Below, one piece after another: positions 54,238 through 64,000 of a stretch of 64,000 nucleotides of DNA. Location of the stretch: assembly GCA_030267565.1 (NCBI GenBank), contig BRXU01000001.1, positions 620,001-684,000 of the forward strand, given 5' to 3'. Each line of letters opens with the position of its first letter. The stretch's first letter is position 1. The position numbers and the translations under genes were made by a program. The stretch comes from Pleodorina starrii. Taxonomy: Eukaryota; Chlorophyta; Chlorophyceae; Chlamydomonadales; Volvocaceae. The notes beneath the pieces were generated by a model that searched no databases, was not told the DNA's origin, and was given only the letters and a program-made list of their open reading frames with translations.

Positions 54238-57200
54238 CTACCGCCGCCATCACGATCTGGATTTGTACGAGCGCGAGGGTAGCGTGCACCGGGACACCGA
54301 CGACGGCGGCGGGGGCAGCGCCGACGGCCTGCCCGCGTGCATGAGCGTGGGCCGCAGCCACGACGGCGGCGACAATGACGAGGGCCCGCTGAGCCGCGCC
54401 GCGCCGCTCTCGCCGTCCGACGCGGCCGACGCGGACGTCGCTGCCCGGCCGCGGGCCTCCTCCGTGCGTTTCGTGTCTGGCAGCTGCGACCCGCCGCCCA
54501 CGCTGTTGAACCGGCGGCACCTACAACAGCAGCCACTGCATCAGCAACTGGACTTGGACCCCCAGCAGCAGCTGCTGCAGCAGCGGCGGCGCAGCTGCGG
54601 TGCGACGGACATGTCGACGGCCCGCCACCCGGCCGCGGCGCAGCAGCGGCCTTCCTCGGATGCGGTTTCTGCCGTGTTGGCTCCGGCGGCGTCGGCGCAG
54701 CCGCTGTGCGGCAGCCCGCGTCGTAACGTCCTATGCAGCCCGTCGCGGCGCTTCATGCTGGCGGCCATGATTGATATGTCACCGGTGGAAGCGGAGCAGA
54801 TGGAGCAGCAGCAGCAGCAGGAAGGGCAGGAGGGGTCAGGGCGGTGTCAGGGCGAGCCGTTGCAAGAGGGTGGTAGCCTCCTAAACCAACAGCTGCCGCA
54901 AGGGGCCCTTGCCAGCTGGGGCGGCGGCGACGCCACAAGCGCAACCCAGGGGAGCTGCGGTGCCGGTAGCGCCGGGGCGGGTGGCGGCGGCGGCGGCGGC
55001 GTGCCGCCGGCCACGCCGCAGGCTCAGGGCGGCGGCGCGCAGGCGGCGTCCTCGCTGCCGCCCGCGACGCCCGCGCAGAACAGTTGCGGCGGGTCTGCGG
55101 CGGCCAGCTGTGCTGCGGCGCGCGCCGCCAAGCTGCTGTCGAATCGTGTCAGTGTGGGCAGCGGGACGAGCTTTTTCAGGTGGGGTGCTACTCGTGTCTG
55201 GGATCTCCGCTTGTCTTACGGTAGCTTGCACGGGGGCCAGATCCTGTTGCGTGATGTAGCAACAAGCCCCTAAGTGCTCCATATGTGTAAATTCCGCGTC
55301 CCCAATGCCCATCCCGGCCTTCCGCGCTGCTTGGCCCTGTGCCGTTGTCAGTGCTTTGCCGCGGCCCGCCGGACCGGAATTATCAATACCTCGTGTGCCG
55401 CCTCCGTTGCCTGGCCGCTGTTCGGTCCCGGCAGGTGGCTCGACAACGGGCCCGGCCTGGACGTGGATCTAGCACACCTGGGCGTGCCAAGAGCGAAGCT
55501 AGACGCTGAACGGGTAAGTGGCGGCGTGAGGGCGTGTTGAAACCTTGTGGGTCTCGTCGTCGCATGTCGCGGCTATCAAAGTCCGGCGGCGGACGGGTTC
55601 GGACGCAACAATAACGTTTTAGGCATATGTTCAATTGCAAAGTAAATGTGCTTGTTTAAGTGTGTCCGGGCGCTATAATTTACGTGATTGATTTAAATCA
55701 ATAACGTTTTAGACATATGTTCAATTGTAAAGTAAATGTGCTTGTTTTAAGTGTGTCCGGGCGCTATAATTTACGTGATTGATTTAAATAAAGGTATGCA
55801 TTGTATATCTGGCCTCTGTGCGCGATGATTGTCATCGCCCGATGTGGGGGTCGAACCCACGACCACGAGGTTTCTTGAGCCCAGTATAGACTTAAAAGCC
55901 TCGCGCTCTACCACTGAGCTAACCGGGCAGATGTCCGGAGGGCGGACAAAGCTAAACATAATATGATGGCGGACGGTACGGCAGATCTGGCGCGTACTGT
56001 GCACGCACTGTGTTCCCTCAGCCTTTGCCGCCGCTTCGCCAATCCCTCCTATTCCCCGTGGGTCCCGTCGGCGATTACGAGTGCCCCTTCGCCCCGCAGG
56101 TCAAGTACCTCGCGCCGAACGAGCTTTTAGAGTATGAGCTGGATGTGGAGATGGAGACAGGGCTGCTGCGTTACAAACGTAGCGGCAAGCTGCTCCACAC
56201 CGGGCCAGACGGCCGCGGCTCCTTGGACGAGCACCGGCGACCGCCCACACCGCCGCCGCCGGCTGTGCCGCTTGCTCTCCTAGGTGAGAGTGCGGCGGCC
56301 TGGTGGCGCGGCTCCAGCGCGGCGGCGGCGGAGCCACCGCCACCGCCAGTGCCGCTGCCGTCGTGCTCACAGGCGGTGGGGGTGGCGGCGGCGGCAGCGC
56401 CAGCGCCGCCACTGCCGCCACGAAACCCGTCTATGGGCGCGCGGCAGGCCCTCCGCCGCATAGCGCCCATGGGCACTGTGCCGGAGGGGTTCGGCGGTGA
56501 CGGCAGTAGTGGAGACTCGCCGGAGTCTCCCGAACAGTTGGTCCGCTCAGTTGACGGGGCGATCGAGGCGACAGCGGCTGCGATCATGCCAGGCGCTGCC
56601 AGCGCGCTCGGGGAAGGGCCGCATGGCTCGTGCACTGCCTTGGTGGACTTGGATAAGGCAGGGGCCGGCGGCGGCGCTGGCACCGTTGCCGCCGCCGCCG
56701 CATCCCTGCTGCCCAACCTGGAGCTCCGAGGTCACTCCGCGTCGTCGCTCGCGCGGCTGGAGCGGTCCGGGGACGCGTGCTATTCCGCCGCAGAGGAAGG
56801 CTTGGGGGTTGTTGTGCCCGGCGGTGCCAGCAGCAGCAGCGCGGCGGGCAGCGGCTGCGGCAGCAGGAGCGGCAGCGGCGACGGTGACGGCAGCACGCGG
56901 CCCTGCTCCTCCACGGAGGGAGGGCTGGCGGTGGCGGAGGCGTCCGCCTGTGCAGCGGCCACTGTGGCCGCAACAGCGGCGCTTAGCGTCAGCGCAGCTG
57001 AGGCTGGCAGCGGCGGCGGCGGGTTTGCGCCTCACTTGGCGGCGTCGTTAGCTCCCGAAGCCAGGCATGTGAGCAGCAGCGCGACTGCAGAGCCCGTCGG
57101 CTATGAAGACTTGGCCGCCGCAGCGAAGCGCGCGGCGGTTGCGCTCAGAAATCAGCCAGAAGCAGCAGCGGCGGCGGCTGCGGCGGCGCTGCTGCTGCCC

Positions 57201-58914
57201 GGCGTGAGAGTGCCAGCCATGAGGATAACGACGACGAGCCGTGAGGCGGCGCCGGCGACGTCCGGTGGCGGGAACGGCGAGGGCATGAGTACACCAACCG
57301 CAGCGGCCGTCGCAGCCGGCGGTGGCGCCTTTGCGTCGCTGATTGGCGGCGGCCTCGGCGCCGGCCCTGCAGCGGCCCCCGACGCGGCCGGCAGCAGCAT
57401 GCCCAGAACGCCGGTTGCTGCCCCTCCGGCCGGTGGTGGCGGCGGCGGCGGTGGGGTTCACGGGGGCGGTGGCGGGTATCACCACGAGGAGAAGGTGACC
57501 AAGTGGATCTATGTGGTGGATCCGGAGCTTCGCCTGTTCGTACACCCCAAGGTGAGCCGGGGGCAGCGTGCGGCAGGGGCGGACGGGGCGGGTTTGTTTG
57601 AGCAGATGTACCGTATTGGCTGGCTCGCGTGCAGCCGGTGGTGTCGTGGATTGTTCTGGAGGGGCATGAACGCTGTTCTCGGGCACCCGACGCTCGCGCC
57701 GCTTGTCATTCTCCTGGCGCCTCAAACTGCCACCACCGCCTCGACGCTCATCGCCTTGACGCGCGCCTCGGGGCACCCACCCACCCGCCGAGCGCCCGCG
57801 CCGTACCCAGCGCCCAGCCCACGCCGCCTGTGACCGCCCGCGGCCCGCATCGAACGCCCAAGTCCCTGTGGACAAGCACTCATATCGCCGCGTGCCGATC
57901 CCTCTCGCCCGCAGGTCCGCGGCCGGTTCCACCATTCAAGCTTCCTGCGGGGCGGCGCCGTGGTGGCGGCCGGTGGCCTCGCAGCTCGGCACGGTCGGCT
58001 GCGCCTGCTGACGGCCGACAGCGGCCACTACTGGCCGCGAGAAGAGAATTTCAGGTGGGCATCGCCTTGCCTGCATGACTGGGGGCTAACCTGGGGGACT
58101 GGCGGGGATGGTGGGGACAGACGCCGGATGCGGCATGAGGGAAAGCGGGAGGGAACAGCGCGCCTCCGACCCTAGATCCTCTGTTGTCTCTCCTTTTCGC
58201 GACAAAAGCCCCGCGCGGTTTACCTTCCCGTGACCCCCTGCTCGCCCACCGCCGCTACCTTTCCCCCCTCCCCCCTCCGCAGGGCTTCTTGTTTCTTTCT
58301 TGCAAAATCACATTCTAAACCCCCTCCCCCCTCCACGGGCGCCGCGTGAGATTCTGCCTGCCCTTCTTCCCTACCCCCCCTCCCTTGAAACGACCCGCTG
58401 CTGCCGACCATCCTGATCCACCGCACCGCGGCTCCCAACTTGCGCCTGTGCTGCCTGTTGGCGCCTCCCCCGTGGCACACTCCGTGCCGCGCTCCCGCTG
58501 CTTGTATCGCGCCTTCAGTGTCCCTAACTTTGACCCCTGACGCCCCCCCTGTCCCGCCCTCCCAGTCCACGCCCACCCAGATGGCTGTGTGAGCACCTGT
58601 TGTACGTGGGCGCAGACCTGAGCGCCTGCGAGCTCAAGAGCAAGCACATGCCCGTGCCGGCAGCCACCGGCAAGGAGCTCATGGAGAAGATGGGCGTGCC
58701 GCCGCCGTGGCGACTGTCGTACGTCCCGGTGTCGTCGCCGTCGGGGCCGCCCGCGGCGGCGGGTGCGGATGTGCCGCTGTCGCCGCTGGCGGAGCACATG
58801 CACCTGCTGCAGCTGCAGGACGTCGAGGCGGACGCGGCCGGCTCGGGGCCGGATGCGGAGGCGGGAGCGGGGGCGGTGCCGCCAGCGGCGGAAGCGGCGG
58901 CGAAGCGCGGCTAG
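51747..58914 (+). CDS. IQM-like (IQ-motif family) protein with large disordered inserts, 1538 residues
   Basis: Plant IQM proteins are calmodulin-binding; the algal role is unknown. Seven exons: 51747-51776, 52026-52625, 53198-55179, 55435-55513, 56100-57551, 57915-58054, 58581-58914; all phases agree. IQM landmarks appear in order: NYVRWVRASRGAMKIAGK (about 178-195), CEHWLEVTDEQHRYGSNL (224-241), WLDNGPGLDVDLAHLGVPR (872-890; plant WLDIGDGK.VNLEKCPR), VKYLAPNELLEYEL (898-911), KWIYVVDPELRLFV, then VRGRFHHSSFLRGGAVVAAG and SGHYWPREENF. The domain is interrupted by about 620 residues between FDYW248 and FF869, and by about 430 more before the KWIYVV strand. Both inserts are Gln/His/Ala/Gly/Ser-rich, with a His cluster near 53930-54005. 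I see no canonical IQ motif at the N-terminus. The first exon (10 codons) is the least certain. Confidence 0.85.
55609..55789. repeat. Direct tandem duplication of 90 bp
   Basis: CAATAACGTTTTAG.CATATG through GATTGATTTAAAT is present twice in a row (55609-55698 and 55699-55789) with only about four differences. It is AT-rich, unlike the gene around it, and lies in intron 4 of the IQM-like gene just 3' of the antisense tRNA. Confidence 0.92.
55836..55928 (-). tRNA. tRNA-Lys (anticodon TTT) with a 21-nt intron
   Basis: On the minus strand the acceptor arms GCCCGGT and ATCGGGC pair, with a final G. A box TTAGCTCAGTGGTAG and B box GGTTCGACCCC are present. The anticodon stem CGAGG/CCTCG closes the loop CT-TTT-A|A, with the intron 55892-55872 after position 37. 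The anticodon is at 55896-55894. The T stem is GTGGG/CCCAC. It lies antisense in intron 4 of the IQM-like gene. No T-run terminator is obvious directly downstream. Confidence 0.93.
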
Positions 58915-61805
58915 CGGGGATGGCGTTAACGCGGCGCGGCTGAGGTGGTGGACGCGAGACAGGTGCAGTACAGGAGAAGAAGACGGGGGGGCAGGGGCTG
59001 GGGCTGGGGCTAATATGAAAGGAAGGCGTCGGCGGCTGGGGAGGTGGGGTGCGCAAGTGGAATGGTACCGGGCGGACGAGGGCGCTGGAGCGTGGGAGGA
59101 CACGTGCACGGTGCCGCCCGGGAGCGGCGTCGCGGGCGGCGTGTGTGTACGTGCGCGTGTGGGTTGCGTATGTGCTTGTATGGTTTGCCACGGCCCCATG
59201 TCGACATGCTCGATGCGTCCTTTTGGCCTTGCGCGAGGGAGTAACGTGCGGGGGGCTGGTCGCCGGTAGCAGGGTGCAAGGCGCTCACAACGCGCTCCCC
59301 TGGCTTGGCTCGGGACCAAACAGCCCTGGCGGCCTGGCCTCTGTTTGACGTCCCTTTCGGCGTCCTTGGCTCGCGTCGGCGACGATGTGCGGTTCGACGC
59401 GCCGGGCGCCCCTCCTTCGCTGCCCGACGCGTGCGCCCGGCCGGCGCGTGAGGGAACCCCGGTGCCTCGCGGCGCGGCAATTTTCCACTTCTTTTTCCGT
59501 GCGTCCAAGGCGTGAGGCCGCCGCGAGCAAGTAAGAAGCGTTGCTCTGTTGCGCACGACGTGTCCCACGCTTGCACGCGGGTGCTTACGGCAGATCTGCG
59601 AAGGTGCACAGGTTCTTGGGAAGTGGAAAGGCGAAATGGGCCTACCGCTCTGGCAGTCCAGCGTTGGCGCCGGCGCTCGGGTCGAGCGGGGGGCACCTGC
59701 TCACCCCGGCCGCGGCCTTGGCCACGCCCGCGCCCACGCTGCCTCCCGAAACTGCTTCTACCCTACTGCTGCCAAATGCCGCCGCGTGTGCGTGGCTCGC
59801 ACTGCGCGGAATCGTACTCGGTGGCCCCATGACTTCTGGTGGTCCCAGGTGTTCTAGTGCGCCGGCCCTGCGCGAAGAGCGCCGTGTGCGGATTGACGGT
59901 CTCGGACGGTCGCAATGGTACGTAATGAGCGCCGTTGCGCTCTGGTGAGATTTTTGGCGGTGGGGCGGGTTAGCTACGCAGCCGCGTTGCACAGCACTGC
60001 AGGGCCGCCGCGAGAAGTGCCGCGGCTCTAGAGCAGCCCGGCGGACCGGGACTGACAGCCGCGCGCGGGGGGCGGCTGGCCGCGTTGTTGCCCGCAGCGA
60101 GGCATCAGGACGGCGCGCGCACGCGCACGTGAATGCTGAGCTTGCGGATGCTGGGTCGGGCAGGGAACGCTGCCGGAGCGGGGGTGGGGGTTTGCTTTCA
60201 TGATTGATGCGCTTTGGTTGAGCAGTCTTGTGGCGGTACCATTGGGGAGTGTGGCGGTACCATTGGGGAGCGGTCGGATGATCTGTGCTCTTTTGTTTTG
60301 TATGTGACCCGGCTCCTGCCATCAATCCGCAGAGCCGGCTTGTTTCGAGAGATGAAGGCAAGACTGCAGCCTGGTGCTGCGGTTATGGAGGTCTTGTCAC
60401 GCGCGCGGGTGGGAGTCCTGGACTTCCCCCGGCCGATTTTTTAGTACATGCTTGCTTTGCATTGGTATCTTTGTTGCGTCGGCGAGCAGTAACGGCCCCG
60501 TATGCGGCTTGAGGAGATGGGCCGGGCTGGCTTGCTCGACGCTTGGGCTGTCCGGGATACGGTATCCTGGGGCTGCCCGGAGTGCGTTGGGGGTCCGCCG
60601 GCCGTGAGCAGGTGGGGAGAGGGGCCCGGGGCCGCGCCCTGGAGGCAGAGGGCGCCTAACAGTTCGGCAAGTGGAGCATGGGGCCATGTGCGCGTGTGCC
60701 CCCAGGGCGGGGGCAGGCGGCTTATCAATAAGGGGCGGGGCGCAGATTCGCTGGATCCGGCACTGCGCAGTTAAAGGCTGGGCCGCCTGCTGGCTCGCGA
60801 TTCGTGGTGAACCCCCGCATATGAACAAGCAGGCGTTTGGGACGGCGACGGACTGGAGGACGGATAAGGCGACCTGTGAAATGCATACACCAGTTGAGCT
60901 GTGGAATCGAGGCGGTACTTGGATTCCGCGGGTGTGTCATGCGGCACATACCGGTAGACTTGCAAGCTGGCGGAACGCGCTGACAGTTGTTGGCGGTGGC
61001 GGTGGCGCTTGTCAGTTGTTAAGGGGGTTTCCGAGAGGATTTGGGGCTTGCCAACCTGCTTTTGCCGGCGATGCTGTGCCACACTGTTGCGTGCGCCATA
61101 GGGTATCGCGGTCGACATTCGCCCTGATGCGCGGGTGTAATTCAACGGCATGCCACTTCCCATTACACCACATAAAACGGGTCATAGGCCATTCTGACGG
61201 GGAGGCACCTTTACAGCTTTCTCCGGGGCGCAGCACAGCGGATTCTTAAGTGAATTGCACTCGGGCTGTTACAGCCGACCTTGAAGCCCTGCGGAGCACT
61301 GCCATATGGTCACCGCGCCCTCCGAAACATAATAGTTAAAAGAGTTACCGTGTAACCATGTCACAACGCTGTCAGTTCTTTGTGTTTGCGTAGCGTGCAA
61401 GGGATACACATTATGACACGGTGCAGTTTGGGGTATGGCAACGGCCGGGCACAAACGGGAGGGGGGGGGCGTCATACGGTCGACAAACAACGCTCTTCAT
61501 CAGAACAATACGTTAATCGGCCGTTTTACGAGAATGAGTTCAGCATGGTGCTCGGCAAGAGAGAGACCACAAACAACGAGAGTCAAGCTTTGGATCCAGA
61601 GTCAACACGACGCGTCGAGCAAATCATGCCGAAAGCTTGTGTTCGATGGTGCACCACCAACGAAAATCATAATTGTTCTCACTACTGGAAGGGGCTGCAC
61701 GGCAGCTTTAGGTAGTCTAAGACTAACAGACCCCACAGGACCGTGCGATACCGGTCAGGAGGACGAAGCTGTATCCTAACATGCATTTGTAAAGTAGAAA
61801 GCATA
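58915..61805. other. 2.9 kb without a supported gene
   Basis: Probably the IQM-like 3'UTR, spacer and BTB gene promoter. TGTAA occurs at 61136-61140 and 61351-61355, rather far for the upstream gene. A 20-bp direct repeat (GGCGGTACCATTGGGGAG, twice) is at 60232-60270. Minus-strand frames here are Pro/Arg/Ala-rich and look like GC-driven artefacts. Confidence 0.45.
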
Positions 61806-63882
61806 ATGGTTACACTGAAATCGGCAGGAAATGAGCACGTCGCAAAGCAGCTTGCGTCGCTGTGGTTGAAAGAGGACGATTCTGACTGCGTTGTGGTGTT
61901 TTGTCTCAAGGCAAGCAGCCTCCATGAACCTCCTGCAGCTGGAGAACCGTTATCCAAGCGGCAACGATTGGTCGATGGTTCCGTTAGCGCACACCCCAGC
62001 AGTCGTCCAGAGTCCATCGTCATCGGCGACCCGCTGCCTGGCCACCAACTTGTCCTGCGCTTTGCATCCGAGCGTTTTGGTGCGCAGGTGGGTTGCATAA
62101 CGTGGCACACCATCGCACCGACACCGTTTCCACGTCAGGGCCTTTGTGAACAGCGGTCTGTTCCTTTCCTTGGCCTGCCCGCAGCTGAAGCGCTGGGACG
62201 CCAGAAAGTCGCGTGCAGCAAACGGGGCGTCGGAGCTGAGCGGCCCCCCGCCATCCACTGCCGATGGGCGGCCAGTCCTCCGGGTGCACCTCTCCAGCGA
62301 GGCAGACGTGCCCAGCGCCCGTAGCGCCCTCCGATACGCCTACACCGGCGATGTGCAGGCGGGCAGCATCCGCAAGGCGCTGGAGGTGCGCCGGCAGGCC
62401 GTCAACCTGCGGATCGAGGGCTGCGCGGCCGCCTGCATGGAAATCGTCAAAGCCAAGCTCGCGGAGGCGAGCAACGACAGTAGCAGCGACACCAGCAGCT
62501 CGCCAGCCGGCGAGGGCGATGGCAAGTCCTCCAGCGCCGCCGCTGCCGCCACGCAGCCAAGATCCTGTCCCAACGCAGCCGCAACGGAGAGCCCTCCGCC
62601 GCCCCCCGTGCTGGAGCTGTTCTCCAAGTCGCTGTGGCCCGAACCCGCCATGGAGCCGGACTTCGCGGATGTGCTGGCCTCCGCCAAGCCGCTGCTCGTG
62701 GCTCACTTTTCCGACGTGCTTCGTACGCTCAACACGCGGCAGCTGCGGAGCCAGCTGCTGGCTCTGCCCGCCGTGGCGGTGGAGGCGCTGCTCGAGTCCG
62801 ACGACTTTGGGGCCGACAACGAATCCAGCGTGCTGCTGATGCTGGCGGTGTGGATGGAGGCCAACCACGGCGCAATCGATGCGCACACGCGCGAGCGTCT
62901 GTGCCGGCAGGTACGGCTTGTGCAGCTCAGCCGGCCATACCTCTGCTCCATCTTGCCCGTGCTTGCGCTTGACTTCGAGACCGCCCCCGCCGCGGCGAGC
63001 ACCGCCGCCCCCGCCGGCCCCATCACCGCCACTACCAGCGTCAGCGTGACCACCATTTCCGCAATCACCGGCGGCAGCGGCGCCGCCGCCGGCGCCGCCT
63101 CGTCCTCGGCTGCTGCCGCCGCCTCCGGCACAACGTCCACAGCCGTTTCTGCCGCGGCATGGTTCCCTATCCGCGGCGCGGAGGCAGCCTTCATTGCCAG
63201 CCTGGCGACCTCGCAGCCTCCACTGCGCGAGGCACTCGTTGCCGCCGGCCGCAAGGTCTACGACATGACCTGCCCCTGGTACAGCCTGCGCCGCCGGCGG
63301 CAGTGCCTGCCTGCCACCGGCCTCGTGTACCACTGGCGCATCCCGCAGCGCGAGCTGGCTTCCGCGCTGGCGCAGCTGGCGCCCGGCGGGCTGAGCTGCA
63401 CCGCCGGCTCCTTCGACGGCGGCTTCAGCTTCATCTCAGCGGCGGGCTTTGAATGGTGGCCGTCCATCGAGTACCGCCACGGCGCGGGCGAGGCCAACCT
63501 GGGGCTGTACAGCCAGATGCCTGAGGCACTCCAGGTGCCCGGTTCGCGCTTCACCGGTCCGCGGCCGGCTGTGGCGGTGGTGGCCGGCGTTGATGCGGAC
63601 CTGTCGGTGCACAACTGGCAGCAGGAGGCGCTCGTGGACGACGGCGTCTACTTCTCCACCGCCAAGGACATTTGGCCGGTGGGCGGCGGCCGCGGAGCGA
63701 ACGTGCTGGCGCTGCGACAGCAGCCGGCGGATGCGGCAGCGGCGACCGCGTCGGTGGTGGCACGGAGCAGTGTTGGCGTCGGCGGCGGTGCGCTGACGGG
63801 GCCGCTGGCCGCCTGGAGCGACTACCTGCGGGACGGGGAAATGGCCGGGAAGCTGACGCTGCTGCCGCCGGCGCCAGCGTGA
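61806..63882 (+). CDS. BTB-BACK domain protein, 659 residues
   Basis: Likely a substrate adaptor for a Cullin-3 ubiquitin ligase, or a related scaffold. Two exons: 61806-62087 and 62185-63882, joined in phase 0. The BTB fold is split by the intron: DSDCVVVFCL and HQLVLRFASERFGAQ in exon 1, then LRVHLSSEADVPSARSALRY and AYTGDVQAGS in exon 2. A BACK-like helical region runs from about 252 to 353 (FADVLASAKPLLVAHF, SDDFGADNESSVLLMLAVW, ERLCRQVRLVQLSRPYL). The C-terminal third is a separate region with PWYSLRRRRQCLPATG, LVYHWRIPQREL and FEWWPSIEYRH, which I cannot assign. Ala/Ser/Thr runs separate the parts. The fold assignment is good; the target is unknown. Confidence 0.85.
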
Positions 63883-64000
63883 TCAGCGAGCGGCGGATGT
63901 GTACGATGATGAGGCGATTTAAGACGAGGGGTCTCAGTGAACGGGGCGACAAGCTGGGACTCCGAGTGTTCCGGCTTGTTGTTTTGCCGCGGTTGTGGAG
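63883..64000. other. 3' flank of the BTB-BACK gene
   Basis: 118 bp to the window edge. No TGTAA is seen, so the transcript end lies beyond. Confidence 0.4.

Noticed and set aside
53489..54536. Minus-strand frames of about 340 codons rich in Leu/Val/Arg
   Set aside because: Antisense of the CAG/CAC-rich insert of the IQM-like protein. The hydrophobic runs reflect reversed Gln/His codons.
62020..63333. 437-codon minus-strand frame
   Set aside because: Antisense of the BTB-BACK exon; Gly/Arg/Ala-rich and without its own splice signals.

Overview
The window looks like nuclear DNA of a chlamydomonadalean (volvocine-type) green alga. The coding sequence is very GC-rich. Genes are split into many short exons with GT-AG introns. 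Proteins carry long Ala/Gly/Pro/Gln low-complexity inserts, and several genes are followed by the algal polyadenylation signal TGTAA. The plant-style protein set (plastid-type glucose-6-phosphate dehydrogenase, ureidoglycolate hydrolase, DCP5/LSM14, IQM-like protein, GATA26/27-type finger) agrees. All gene models were built by hand from reading frame, splice sites and phase. Each complete model closes in phase from start to stop.

Layout, left to right: 3' part of a GATA-finger gene (+, 1-748); ureidoglycolate hydrolase (-, 3327-6056), whose introns hold a 48-bp minisatellite and a broken copy of the GATA gene's second exon; an unrecognised, probably mitochondrial 197-residue protein (+, 6287-9874); an unrecognised 97-residue one-TM protein (-, 10022-10416); a 1540-residue helical-repeat/coiled-coil protein of unknown role (+, 12755-21960); redox-type G6PDH (+, 24356-31174); LSM14/DCP5 (-, 32745-35448), diverging from a 130-residue unknown protein (+, 35705-36476); RNase H2 subunit C (-, 37222-38135); a 2.2-kb higher-order satellite (38636-40853); a poorly resolved 2.7-kb stretch; dCTP pyrophosphatase (+, 43527-45041); a gene-poor 3.3-kb stretch; a STIMATE/TMEM110-family membrane protein (-, 48355-51162); an IQM-like protein with two huge disordered inserts and an antisense, intron-containing tRNA-Lys in one intron (+, 51747-58914); and a BTB-BACK protein (+, 61806-63882).

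The genes do not form one pathway. G6PDH (NADPH supply), ureidoglycolate hydrolase (purine nitrogen recovery), RNase H2C and dCTP pyrophosphatase (nucleic-acid and nucleotide hygiene) and DCP5 (mRNA decapping and storage) are housekeeping functions. Packing is tight in places: divergent starts lie 230-585 bp apart, and one convergent pair has its two TGTAA signals only 34 bp apart. Gene 5' ends, 3'UTR limits and the unknown proteins are the least certain parts.
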